This document shows, in pieces, positions 1-12,686 of a stretch of DNA of 41,807 nucleotides. This DNA is from Candidatus Cloacimonadota bacterium (GTDB lineage: Bacteria > Cloacimonadota > Cloacimonadia > Cloacimonadales > Cloacimonadaceae). The position numbers were made by a program, and so were the translations under genes. The notes beneath the pieces were generated by a model. The model was not told the origin of the DNA, did not search any database, and saw nothing but the letters and a program-made list of their open reading frames with translations. The stretch's first letter is position 1; each line of letters opens with the position of its first letter. The DNA is taken from the NCBI GenBank assembly GCA_030154085.1, contig JASKKR010000017.1, positions 1-41,807 of the forward strand, in the 5' to 3' direction.

Positions 1-1176
1 ATATTGATAGACTTCTTCGCCATCATAAAGCCCGTCGCCATCGGTGTCTCTCTTGTTGATGTCGGTACGGTATCTTTGTTGTTCATCGATATCCGTGAGT
101 CCGTCACCATCGGTATCTTTCTGGCTGGTATCTGATTTTGGAGTCACTACAGCTGGTTCGGCACTCTTCGGTCCGTCATCTTTGGAATCTAGAGGATTTT
201 TCCCAGCTTTAACTTCAGCTCCGTCATTCATACCACCACCGTCTGAATCGATGCTCAGCGGATTGGATAAATGAGTATGAATTTCAGAATAATCGGTCAA
301 ACCATCATTATCCGAGTCGGCTTTGAGAGGATTAGTTTTAAATTGATTGATTTCCATGCCATCGGTAAGTCCATCGTTGTCACTATCTGCCTGCAGGGGA
401 TTGGTGCTGTATTTCAACACTTCCTCGCCATCGGTAAGCCCATCGTTATCAGTATCCATTTTCAATGGGTCAGTGCGATATTCATTTGTCTCATCAATAT
501 CGGTCAGACCATCTTTATCAGTATCTGTGGTACTTGGATTTGCTACCGGTTTTTTTTCTCGCACGGTGTCTGACTTGTCATTTTTGTGTTTATTTTGATA
601 GGGCTTGGTAAATTCGACACCCAACATGACAGTAAAGTTTCCGTCTTGTTTTTTGTTAGTATAACGGTTCGTTTGATTATCCGGGCGATCTCTGCCATCC
701 ATCTCGTCGGATAAAGCCAGATTGTAGCCTGCGCTCAAATCTATAAGGAATTTGGGGCTAAATCTGGTCTGAAAACCAAAACCAAAGGGTACTACAGGAA
801 AAATATCGGTCGAACTATCGCCTACATCCTTCGCTGCGCCTATCCCCGCATATAGATAGGGGGATAATAGATTCATTTGAATGGGTCTGAATAAGAGACG
901 GACATCAGCCTGAACGAGCTTGGCGTCATACACATCATCTGCTTTCAGAGGTGTATAACCAAGCCCAAAACGTATGTGCAGTTGCTCATAAAGCGTTAAC
1001 TGCATGTTTCCTCTCACGGCTGGAACCCGATTCTCATCATCAGTATCAGCGGTATTGTCACCTTTGGCAATCCCACCTTCCAATCCATAGCCCCAAGCGG
1101 AGCCTGCTAACTGTACACTGGCTAAACTAAATATTAGCATCGCCACTATCAACACCAGGTAGCTTCTTGTATTCAT
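1..1176 (-). CDS. Outer-membrane beta-barrel protein with thrombospondin type-3 repeats (C-terminus beyond the window)
   Basis: The frame is open from an ATG at 1174-1176, with AGGAG seven bases upstream, to the left edge without a stop, giving 392 codons. Residues 1-25 form a signal peptide with a long hydrophobic core. Residues about 28-195 look like an 8-strand outer-membrane barrel, with alternating aromatic and polar strands. After a charged, Pro/Thr-containing linker come at least seven Asp-rich calcium-binding motifs of the type DTDxDGLTD (residues about 215-390), the thrombospondin type-3 repeat pattern. In FCB bacteria this layout usually ends in an OmpA peptidoglycan-binding domain, which would lie outside the window; that is an expectation, not seen. 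The gene is divergent from a TetR regulator with 501 bp between them. Barrel plus TSP3 call is fairly secure; cargo or channel role is unknown. Confidence 0.85.
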   Translation of the reverse strand, partial: MNTRSYLVLIVAMLIFSLASVQLAGSAWGYGLEGGIAKGDNTADTDDENRVPAVRGNMQLTLYEQLHIRFGLGYTPLKADDVYDAKLVQADVRLLFRPIQMNLLSPYLYAGIGAAKDVGDSSTDIFPVVPFGFGFQTRFSPKFLIDLSAGYNLALSDEMDGRDRPDNQTNRYTNKKQDGNFTVMLGVEFTKPYQNKHKNDKSDTVREKKPVANPSTTDTDKDGLTDIDETNEYRTDPLKMDTDNDGLTDGEEVLKYSTNPLQADSDNDGLTDGMEINQFKTNPLKADSDNDGLTDYSEIHTHLSNPLSIDSDGGGMNDGAEVKAGKNPLDSKDDGPKSAEPAVVTPKSDTSQKDTDGDGLTDIDEQQRYRTDINKRDTDGDGLYDGEEVYQY

Positions 1177-1342
1177 TTGTTTCTCCTAGATAAACTGAGC
1201 TTCATGATGCTCAGCGGTTAAAAAAAACTATTCTCGCAACGTTTACATCAGGTAGGGACTATCCGTAGGATTGGCATCAATAAAATAATCGCTCCCGAAT
1301 TGTTCCGAGGTCTATGTCGAACGATATTGACAAATGATTATA

Positions 1343-1363
1343 TCGAATGATTTAATCAAACGA
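1343..1363. promoter_or_regulatory. Palindromic operator candidate between the barrel-protein gene and tetR
   Basis: The core TGATTTAATCA is a perfect 5+5 palindrome around 1353. TCG and CGA flank it symmetrically, so 8 of 10 paired positions match over 21 bp, and GAT/ATC ends recur at 1336 and 1370. Size and symmetry suit a TetR-family dimer site. It lies in the 501-bp gap between the two divergent genes. A TTGACA at 1327-1332 sits next to it and could be a -35 element whose -10 falls inside the palindrome. The rest of 1177-1677 shows only AT-rich sequence with no gene. Binding by the neighbouring regulator is inference. Confidence 0.5.
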
Positions 1364-1677
1364 CTATATCAATTGATAGTATAACCTCCTTGGCTTGTGA
1401 AAGCAAATTATTATTTTGCTTTGTTCCGTGTTTCTCGATACCTCGACCTCATTGATGCGCTTCCCTCCTGACAATATGGGTGAACTGCAAGTAAAAAAAA
1501 ATACTTACAGGATAGGGATCGCATTTTTTTAGCTTTTGCTACAAAACATTATTTGTTGTTACCAAAAAACATTTATTGGCTTTCGTGAGATTTTGAATTA
1601 TGCTCTGTAATAGACGTAGTCGAGTGACTAAGTCATACTATTTATATCGTCCGTTAATAATGGCGAGAGGATAAAAG

Positions 1678-2412
1678 ATGACGAAATTAACTATAAAACC
1701 GACGATAAACAGGTTGCCGGTTGATCCCGAAAAAATATCGAATGCCTTTGGGATACCCCGAAACAAAGCTGAAGAGATTCCTCAAGCTCCAGATCCAAAT
1801 ACCCCCAAAGGAAAAATCTTCATAGCTGCGACGGAATTGTTTGCGCAGCATGGTTTCAAAGAAACAACTACCCGGGCTATTGCTAATGCCGCGGGTGTAA
1901 AGCAAGTCATGCTTCATTATTACTATGGCACCAAGGAAGAACTTTACGAAGCTGTGCTGAAATATGAAGGTATCACGATGATATCCGTTATTTTCGGGGA
2001 AAATCCTTTGAATAAGTCCCCGGAAGAAATGTTGATCGATTCCCCCATCCGGCTGATGACGGTTTTGCATGAAAATCCCTCCTGGGCTTCGCTACTTCGC
2101 CGGGAAGTTGCCGATGGTGCTGTACACCTGCGTAAAGCTCTGAAGGATGTGTCCGAGCACGGACCCTTGGGAGCCAATATGCACTTCTACGATGCCTATC
2201 GGGAAGCCGTGAGAACCGGTAAAGCAGTGCAATTGCCGGTGGAAGCTGTGCGTGAGTGCCTTTTGGCTATTGGCTACAGCGCCATCTATCTAGCTCCGCT
2301 TATCGCTTTGATCAACGAACGGGACTTCAACGACGAGAAAGTGTGGCAGGAATGGGTGCTGACCCTTAGTACAATCCTGAAAAGAGGCTTGCTGACTACC
2401 GAATCTACATAG
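1678..2412 (+). CDS. TetR/AcrR-family transcriptional regulator
   Basis: This 244-residue protein has a TetR-type DNA-binding domain at about residues 43-90. The sequence AATELFAQHGFKETTTRAIA followed by the AGVKQVMLHYYYGTKEELYEAVL stretch (positions 66-90) is the family's helix-turn-helix and signature helix 4. About 40 residues precede the domain, longer than usual. The rest is the helical ligand-binding and dimerisation half, with no recognisable ligand pocket. GAGAGG lies upstream of the ATG. It probably represses itself and perhaps the divergent barrel-protein gene through the palindrome near 1353. The inducer is unknown. Confidence 0.9.
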   Translation: MTKLTIKPTINRLPVDPEKISNAFGIPRNKAEEIPQAPDPNTPKGKIFIAATELFAQHGFKETTTRAIANAAGVKQVMLHYYYGTKEELYEAVLKYEGITMISVIFGENPLNKSPEEMLIDSPIRLMTVLHENPSWASLLRREVADGAVHLRKALKDVSEHGPLGANMHFYDAYREAVRTGKAVQLPVEAVRECLLAIGYSAIYLAPLIALINERDFNDEKVWQEWVLTLSTILKRGLLTTEST

Positions 2413-2420
2413 CATAGGGC

Positions 2421-2789
2421 ATGTTGTCAGGTGAAAATCTGTGGGGAGTTTATTCAAAACCAAACAAGGGATTTGGGATAAGTAATCCTCCGGTGGGGAT
2501 GCTGGCAGTGCATATTGCTTATAGCATTTCTATTGCCCCCAATCCGTTCCGGGAGCTTGTGATAATCAGCTATGAGCTTCCCCAAAATAGTGAGATTAAG
2601 CTCAATATCTACAATATCCGAGGTCAATTGATGAAGCGTCTCTACCGTGAGACACAGACAAAGAGAGAGAGCAAGTATTGGCTTGGGAAGGCTGTGACGA
2701 TGATGGGCGCTCTACCAGCGGGAGCATATTTGTTGCAAATGAGCGTGGACGGGATCAGTAAGAAGCCACAGCGAATCCTGAAGTTATAA
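2421..2789 (+). pseudogene. Orphan FlgD-like/type IX-type C-terminal domain fragment
   Basis: Residues about 35-122 carry the C-terminal domain seen on secreted Cloacimonadota proteins: APNPFRE, then YNIRGQ, a run of beta strands and a final basic ILKL end. There is no signal peptide and no passenger domain. The upstream 35 residues look unrelated, and there is no convincing ribosome-binding site before the ATG, which starts only 8 bases after the tetR stop. I read it as the tail of a lost secreted protein rather than a working gene. A short translationally coupled protein cannot be excluded. The same domain ends the 957-residue protein at 15662-18535. Confidence 0.55.
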
Positions 2790-2886
2790 GAAAACCCTAA
2801 GCAATCGCGTTGAGTCAGGGGGGGGATAAGATCAGCTGAAAAACATTTAAATGAAATTAACATCACAATTGGGACTCAACAAGAGA

Positions 2887-2915
2887 TTGACAAAATAAGC
2901 TAGCACAAATATTAA
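2887..2915 (+). promoter_or_regulatory. Sigma-70-type promoter for the glycosyltransferase operon
   Basis: TTGACA at 2887-2892 and TATTAA at 2910-2915 are separated by 17 bases, 33 bp before the TTG start of the GT2 gene. An 8-bp inverted repeat (GTTGAGTC at 2809-2816, GACTCAAC at 2873-2880) lies just upstream. Confidence 0.6.
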
Positions 2916-2947
2916 GTATCCAATATTGAAATGAATATGGAGATCAT

Positions 2948-3661
2948 TTGGATAAGATTACAATAGTTGTTCCGATATACAATGAAGAGGATTGCCTACT
3001 TTCCCTGGAAGAAGCTCTGAACAGTTATATAAGTAAAGCCGATTACGGAATTCAAGTTCTGCTGGTGAACGATGGTTCCAAAGATAATTCTCAAACCTTG
3101 ATAGAAGATATATGCAGGCGAAACAGAAATTATCACTTTCTGCAGTTATTTCCTAATCAAGGGCTTAGTACAGCGCTGAAAGCCGGATTCGACCATGTGA
3201 AAACACCTTTAGTCGGTTATATGGATGCAGACTTACAGACAACGCCTGAGGATTTCAACCTGCTGATGCCCTTTGCAGAAGAATATGCTATGGTGACTGG
3301 AATCCGTACTAAACGCCAGGATGATCTTGTAAAGCGAGTATCTTCTTTGATTGCCAATGCGATACGAAGACAGGCTACAGGAGATGACTGCAAAGATACA
3401 GGTTGCCCCTTAAAGATTATCCAGACAGATTATATTCGACGGATACCTTTCTTCAATGGCATGCACCGCTTTTTGCCGGCATTGTTAATGCTGGAGAAGG
3501 GGAAGATAAAACAAGTTCCGGTACAGCATTTCCCTCGTTTGGCGGGAGAAAGCAAGTATCACCTTTTTAACCGTATGTTAGGTCCTCTCGCAGATACTTT
3601 AGCCTTTGTATGGATGAGAAAACGCTATATTAACTACCGAGTCGTTAAAGCAGATGAATAA
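2948..3661 (+). CDS. Family 2 glycosyltransferase, polyprenyl-phosphate sugar transferase type
   Basis: At 237 residues this is a minimal GT-A glycosyltransferase: VVPIYNEED at the N-terminus, VNDGSKDNS at 40-48 and the metal-binding D93-A-D95 in YMDADLQT. The pattern fits DPM1/GtrB/ArnC-like enzymes that load a sugar from a nucleotide donor onto undecaprenyl phosphate. The C-terminal transmembrane helices of GtrB and ArnC are absent, so it may rely on its membrane neighbour. The start is a TTG with GGAG five bases upstream, and no ATG fits. It overlaps the LAB_N gene by 8 bp, and an ArnT-like transferase follows, so it probably makes the lipid-linked donor for that enzyme. The sugar is unknown. 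Confidence 0.85.
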   Translation: MDKITIVVPIYNEEDCLLSLEEALNSYISKADYGIQVLLVNDGSKDNSQTLIEDICRRNRNYHFLQLFPNQGLSTALKAGFDHVKTPLVGYMDADLQTTPEDFNLLMPFAEEYAMVTGIRTKRQDDLVKRVSSLIANAIRRQATGDDCKDTGCPLKIIQTDYIRRIPFFNGMHRFLPALLMLEKGKIKQVPVQHFPRLAGESKYHLFNRMLGPLADTLAFVWMRKRYINYRVVKADE

Positions 3662-4283
3662 CTACTTGATCTATGCCATAGGTTTTATAGCTCAAATTGG
3701 CTTTGGTATGCGTTTGTTGGTCCAGATGTTTCTATCAGAGAAACATAAAAAGTCGCTGTCGCCAACTGTATTTTGGGTGATTTCGCTAGTATCTGCCTTT
3801 ATTATGATTATATATGCCTCATTGCGGTTAGATCTGGCTATATTGGTGGGGCAGATAGTAACTTATTATATCTATATCATAAATCTAGACCTCAAGGGTT
3901 GGTGGCAGAAGCTTTCCCGGATATGGAGGACTGTGGTGATATTAACTCCTGCGATTGGGATATTAAGCATTCTTCGTCTTGGGGGGTTTAATCTTGGTGA
4001 TATTATATGTCATCCAAATATTTCTACATCATGGCTTATGCTAGGGCTCAGCGGTACAGTTCTGTTCAATTTTCGTTTTGTTTATCAGGTTATCTACTCA
4101 GTAAAGAGGAATGAATCGATATTACCTATGGGCTTTTGGGTGATTTCTATGATAGGTACTATATTGCTGATCACATATGCCATTTACCGCCGAGACCCGG
4201 TTATATTGTTGGGTCAGAGCCTGGGATTATTTATCTATGTCCGTAACGCCATGCTGATCTTAAGGAGTAAATATGAAACTTAA
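3654..4283 (+). CDS. Membrane protein with two tandem LAB_N domains
   Basis: The 209-residue protein contains two copies of the lipid A biosynthesis N-terminal (LAB_N, PF07578) pattern at about 8-80 and 125-203. Each has G-F-x-x-R-x-x-x-Q, a basic S/N-E or E-K segment, P-x-x-F/G-FW-VIS and a final GQ-x-x-x-x-x-IY/VRN. Six or so hydrophobic helices are expected, three per copy. Single LAB_N proteins are often encoded between a GT2 and a GT39 enzyme in lipid-modification operons, as here. The tandem form suggests an internal duplication. It overlaps both neighbours (8 and 11 bp), so the three are almost certainly co-translated. Its biochemical role is not known; a flippase or scaffold for the lipid-linked sugar is speculation. 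Confidence 0.75.
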   Translation: MNNYLIYAIGFIAQIGFGMRLLVQMFLSEKHKKSLSPTVFWVISLVSAFIMIIYASLRLDLAILVGQIVTYYIYIINLDLKGWWQKLSRIWRTVVILTPAIGILSILRLGGFNLGDIICHPNISTSWLMLGLSGTVLFNFRFVYQVIYSVKRNESILPMGFWVISMIGTILLITYAIYRRDPVILLGQSLGLFIYVRNAMLILRSKYET

Positions 4284-5898
4284 GACATTGCTTTTACTTT
4301 TATCTTTGTGGCTGCTTGCCTCCACTTTCATAGGACTGAACAGTTGGGGAGTTCAGGAAACCAGTGAAGCCCGCTACGCTGAAATAAGCCGCGAAATGAT
4401 TAGCAGCGGGGACTGGCTGCATCCACGTCTGCTGGAGATCGGACATTATCACAAGCCACCTGTGACTTATTGGTTAACCGCGATTAGTATGAAGATTGCT
4501 GGAGTAAGTGCCGGTGGCGCTAGATTTTTGATGCAAATATGCTTCCTGCTGCAGGTGCTGCTGGTTTACCATATCGCCAAAATATACTGGGGTAACGAAA
4601 AGACGGCTTTTCTGGCAGCAGGTTTGTTTGTGCTGATGCCGTTGCAGTTGATGGCAGTGCGTAACGTTACGACTGATCTGTATCTTGCTGGCTTTGAATT
4701 GGCTGCCATATTCTTCTTTATGAAGTACTATCTGGTAAAGCAATATAAGTGGCTTTATGCAGCGTTACTTGCTATGGGCATTGCCTTCTTAACCAAGGGC
4801 CCTGTAGGGTTACTATTCCCGATTCTATCGGTAATTCCATTCAAACGCAAATGGGGTGCTAATCCACATCCCAAAGTTTGGCATACCTGCACGGCATTGC
4901 TATTGGGAGTTTTGATAAGTATAAGCTGGTATCTGGTTATGGTTATAGAAAATCCCATGTTCCTACGTTACTTTTTGTTCAGACATACGCTGGAACGCTT
5001 CGCCGGAGCTTCCGTCTTTTCCCGCAGTGAGCCGTTTTGGTACTTTCTTGTCTTTGTTCCAGCGACGCTGCTGATGCCCTTTTTTGCCTTAGTGCATTAC
5101 CTTGTGAAAATAGGCAAGAGACTGTTCAAGGATGAGCATGCCTATTTCATATTCTGGCTGATAGTTGTTCCGATCATATTTTTTTCTATCTCTTCATCCA
5201 AGCGCATACTGTATGTTTTGCCCCTCGCCCCGCTGACGGCAATCTTAGCGGCAGGCATTATTGCCACATATACAGAAAAGCTACAGATAAATTTTTTGAG
5301 GATTATGCTGGCGATTTGGGGTTTATTTCCTCTTGCTTTCATAATTGCCCCTGTGTTCATTCCACAGCTGCATGCCACTTTTTACCTCATAGGTCTTTCT
5401 GTATTGATGCTGGCGGTGGTAATTGCTGCTATACTGAGGTTGACAAAAGAGCCGATAGTGGTGACTGGGGCGATGTCCTTCATTCTATGTGGATTGCTGA
5501 TGGTGAGCTCTACGGTGATATTGGAACAGAGAGATAGTATCCCCGGCAGTAGCCGCAGCCTGGCAAAATGGATAGAGCAAAATACCGAGAACGAGACGGT
5601 GATTGTCTACGATAAGCTACTGCCCTCCCTAGCATTTGAATTGCAGCGCCCGATAGTATCATTACACAATCGCAGCAAAAACTTGCTGCGTGAAACTGAT
5701 TTCGAGCCTGATGATCGATATAAAGACTATCTGGTAGAGTATGCAGATAGCTCTGCAGTGAGCAGCCTGCTTACGCAGCCATCAATCTTGCTAGTATGGA
5801 AAGATATAGATGAGCAAGCCCAATGGATGCGGAGCTTTTATACGACAGACAAACGGATAGGGAAATGGACTATCATCTACAGAGAGGATGGAGCTTAG
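4273..5898 (+). CDS. ArnT-like family 39 glycosyltransferase
   Basis: The 541-residue integral membrane protein begins with a hydrophobic helix followed by the GT39/PMT first periplasmic loop: W-G-V-Q-E-T-S-E-A-R-Y-A-E. This holds the acidic E-A-R-Y-A motif of ArnT and related enzymes, and H-K-P-P-V-T-YW follows at about residues 60-69. About 10-12 hydrophobic segments precede a soluble C-terminal domain (about 425-541). The family moves a sugar from undecaprenyl phosphate to lipid A or another envelope acceptor on the outer face of the inner membrane. The upstream GT2 probably makes the donor. It lacks enough detail to say L-Ara4N; another sugar is equally possible. The start overlaps the previous gene by 11 bp and has AAGGAG upstream. 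Confidence 0.85.
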   Translation: MKLKTLLLLLSLWLLASTFIGLNSWGVQETSEARYAEISREMISSGDWLHPRLLEIGHYHKPPVTYWLTAISMKIAGVSAGGARFLMQICFLLQVLLVYHIAKIYWGNEKTAFLAAGLFVLMPLQLMAVRNVTTDLYLAGFELAAIFFFMKYYLVKQYKWLYAALLAMGIAFLTKGPVGLLFPILSVIPFKRKWGANPHPKVWHTCTALLLGVLISISWYLVMVIENPMFLRYFLFRHTLERFAGASVFSRSEPFWYFLVFVPATLLMPFFALVHYLVKIGKRLFKDEHAYFIFWLIVVPIIFFSISSSKRILYVLPLAPLTAILAAGIIATYTEKLQINFLRIMLAIWGLFPLAFIIAPVFIPQLHATFYLIGLSVLMLAVVIAAILRLTKEPIVVTGAMSFILCGLLMVSSTVILEQRDSIPGSSRSLAKWIEQNTENETVIVYDKLLPSLAFELQRPIVSLHNRSKNLLRETDFEPDDRYKDYLVEYADSSAVSSLLTQPSILLVWKDIDEQAQWMRSFYTTDKRIGKWTIIYREDGA

Positions 5899-6064
5899 CC
5901 CGCTGAGGGAGCATCTGGCATGAATTTGTTCCTATAGTTAAAAAGATTTATCTGATGCAATTGTTAACTTTTGCCATCAATTGATTGACAAGCGCAGGTC
6001 AAGTATCCGGCACTTTCTAGAGCATACCGTTTGGGGATAAAAACTATTTCTTAAAATCTGCCCA

Positions 6065-6463
6065 TTATCTCCGAATATATTGAACACTAATTCCGTTGGG
6101 ATATTTATGTCCGTAATTGAATTTACCTTTAAACTTGAAGTTTTTTCTTTTAGGTTGGCGAAATTCTTTTGCCGGCAAAAGATAGTATCCGGTTAAAGTA
6201 ACGATAGCTTCCTTGCGTTTGTGTGGACCAGGTATTTCTGTGATTTTATGAATCGTAATATCCTCGAGAGCCCATTCCAGAGCGTTTTGCGGAATTTGGA
6301 ATATTTTAGGTTCCATTTGTTTATTTGCAAAAGCTAAAATGGCTTGTTTTGTCTGAATATCCCCCAGACTCTCTTTTGGGGTTTGCATTTCTGGAATTAT
6401 GACAGTGAATATCAAAACTGCTATTATGAGCAGACCACAACCAATGAGAACTTTTTTAAGCAT
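6065..6463 (-). CDS. Small membrane-anchored protein of unknown function
   Basis: I do not recognise this 132-residue protein. Residues 1-25 form an uncleaved anchor or signal helix (KKVLIGCGLLIIAVLIFTVI), with C9 not in a clear lipobox. The remainder is soluble and ends in a very basic segment (residues 100-132, many Lys and Arg). It is the last gene of a seven-gene minus-strand operon, 13 bp after the radical SAM gene, so it may be made with that enzyme. It is convergent with the ArnT-like gene. The 166 bp between the two ends shows no clear terminator hairpin. Confidence 0.65.
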   Translation of the reverse strand: MLKKVLIGCGLLIIAVLIFTVIIPEMQTPKESLGDIQTKQAILAFANKQMEPKIFQIPQNALEWALEDITIHKITEIPGPHKRKEAIVTLTGYYLLPAKEFRQPKRKNFKFKGKFNYGHKYPNGISVQYIRR

Positions 6464-6476
6464 CTAAAATGCTCCC

Positions 6477-7484
6477 TTATACTTTGATTTTTTGTACAAT
6501 ACCTTCACCGCAATTTCTACATATTTCGATAGACGCTCTTTCTTTTAGAATGGTATTGCGGATTTTCATCAGCTTATGGGAATGCCATAACTGATCCATA
6601 GATTCATCATTTATATTACCAATTTTAAAGGAAACGTCTTTATCATAACAGCATATACTAAATTCTCCATCCCAATTTATTACGGGTTGTGTCCAGATTC
6701 TGCGACAGCGGTTTAACAGTCTGGTTCGCAGTTCAAAATTATTCTCGGAAAAGCTATATCTACTGAGTTTATGATCGGTTGGTAGGAATTTAATATCTTC
6801 TGGTCTGTAAATTTGTACTGTCTTAAAATCTAACTTGTCCACTCCTATATCTCTAGCCATCTGTTTGACTTGGGTAATCTCGCTTTCATTGTGGCGCATA
6901 ATAATAAATTGCCATACGATATAGGGGGTCTTGCTTCGAAGTCGTTCCCGAGTTGCAACAAGCCGTTCCATATTTTTAAGAACCAACGAATAATTTCCAT
7001 TGATGCGATAATTATTATATGTCTCTTCAGAGATGCCGTCCATGGAAATGATGATTTTGTCAAGACCGCTTTTGACGATCTTTTCATGATCCATAGATAG
7101 ACTTGCATTGGTAGAGGTCATAGTGTAGAGCATCTTGTCAGCAGCGTATCGAACCATTCGATTAAATTCTGGGTTCAGATATGGCTCTCCCTGATTCCAG
7201 AGGATAAGCATGCCGATCTGGTTTGCTATCTGATCAACGATATTTTTGAATACTGAGAATGACATCATACCTCTTGAACGTTTAAGGGTGCCATTTCCAC
7301 TTGGGCATAGGGGACATTTGAGATTGCAGATATTAGTAGGCTCGATCATTAATGCTGGGGGGAGATGTCTCACTATGGCCTTTTTGCAGCTAAGAGATTG
7401 GTAATAATCCAAGTAACTACCGATTGCATTGGAGAGTCGCTTACCATGTAAATAGCTTTGTAATAACTTCGTAGTTTCTTGCAT
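6477..7484 (-). CDS. Radical SAM protein with SPASM-like C-terminus
   Basis: The 335-residue protein has the CxxxCxxC cluster as C53-N-L-K-C57-P-L-C60, preceded by IEPTN, which binds the SAM-cleaving [4Fe-4S] cluster. The core TIM-barrel part spans about 43-220. The C-terminal region (about 255-330) has further cysteines: NRCRR, SICCYD and ICRNCG. These, with GNINDESMDQLWHS, are the SPASM/twitch-type pattern of peptide- or carbohydrate-modifying radical SAM enzymes. The substrate is unknown; no precursor peptide with obvious features lies next to it, though the 132-residue basic protein downstream is a possible partner. It follows lptG by 3 bp. Confidence 0.85.
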   Translation of the reverse strand: MQETTKLLQSYLHGKRLSNAIGSYLDYYQSLSCKKAIVRHLPPALMIEPTNICNLKCPLCPSGNGTLKRSRGMMSFSVFKNIVDQIANQIGMLILWNQGEPYLNPEFNRMVRYAADKMLYTMTSTNASLSMDHEKIVKSGLDKIIISMDGISEETYNNYRINGNYSLVLKNMERLVATRERLRSKTPYIVWQFIIMRHNESEITQVKQMARDIGVDKLDFKTVQIYRPEDIKFLPTDHKLSRYSFSENNFELRTRLLNRCRRIWTQPVINWDGEFSICCYDKDVSFKIGNINDESMDQLWHSHKLMKIRNTILKERASIEICRNCGEGIVQKIKV

Positions 7485-7487
7485 AGA

Positions 7488-8575
7488 TCAGATTTCCGCT
7501 TTGTATAAAAAGCCAATTCCCAAGATAGTGAAAACAATATTTGGTGCCCAAGCTGCTATGAAGGGAGGGATTACAGCATTGTAACCTAGACTTTGGCTTA
7601 TCTGCACTACAATGAGATAGGCAAAGCATACTACCAAACCTAACATAAATACCCATCCTCTACCTTTACTCCGGGTATTGGAAGTGGCAATTGGAATGAA
7701 AAAGAAGATCACTATTAAATTTGTAAGCGGGAAGGAGATCTTCATATGCAAATCGACTAATTCTCGGGAGGCATCCTCGCCGAGACGCTCTAGGCGACCG
7801 ATATATTCCCACAATTCCATGAAGTTAAGTGCTAGAGTTTTTTTTGTAATGCGAATAAAATCTTTTGGCTCAACATCCAGGATCGGCAAAGTAGTACTAT
7901 CATAATATTGAGCGTATATCTGATTTCCATCACGAAAACGTCTGACATCACATTCTTTCAATTCCCACTCTTTACCATTCCATACTGCACTAGAGGCTGT
8001 GACTTTCTCAATGATTTCGGAAGTATCAAAATCGATCTTGGTCATATCTATGACTCTTAGGGTATTCTTATAACCATCGAAGAAGCCAAAATAGTAAAAA
8101 TCATTGTCTTGACCGCGATAGTGAATGCGGGCTTTGAGCATTTGATCGTCAGGCTGTTCACCTTTAATTTTGACATTATACACTTCACTTCTTTCTGATT
8201 CTGCATAAGGCAAAAGATACTCTCCCATGATGCCTATGGTAACTGAGATGATAAAACCCAAGACAAAGAGAGGAAACATTGCGCGCTTGATGCTGACTCC
8301 GGCAGCTCTGATGGCCACAGATTCATTGTGCTTTGCCAGGTTATTCATCATAAAAAGTCCGGTCAAAAGCACCGTGACTGGTGAAGTTAGCACGATCAGA
8401 TATGGTAACCTCAGAACAAAATACAAAAATGCTAGATCAAAAGAAGCTCCCGCTCTAAGTAGTTTAGGGAGATTATCTACTATATCGATCACCAAAAATA
8501 CTGCCGCAAAACTGAAAAATATGATGATATAGCTTTTGAGAAACTCTCGGAGTATATATCGATCCAGAAGCCGCA

Positions 8576-8576
<1 letters not shown>
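7488..8576 (-). CDS. lptG: LPS export system permease LptG
   Basis: This 362-residue YjgP/YjgQ-family protein starts LDRYILREFLKSY, the family N-terminus. It has three helices, then a periplasmic beta-jellyroll domain (about 125-265), then three C-terminal helices. With LptF and the LptB ATPase (not in this window) it forms the inner-membrane complex that extracts lipopolysaccharide and passes it to LptC/A/D. It abuts lptF with a TGATG overlap of one base. I call this copy LptG because it is second in the operon and lacks the coiled-coil insert of its partner; F versus G assignment in this phylum is by order and similarity. Confidence 0.85.

Positions 8577-12682
<4,106 letters not shown>

Positions 12683-12686
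<4 letters not shown>

Noticed and set aside
60..520. Regularly spaced DNA repeats that could suggest a CRISPR array
   Set aside because: The repeats encode DxDxDGLTD units in frame, vary at third positions and have no unique spacers of constant length.
44..598. Three overlapping plus-strand frames with Ser/Val- and Ile-rich repeats
   Set aside because: They are the reverse complement of the Asp-rich calcium repeats of the minus-strand barrel protein; the repetition comes from that gene.
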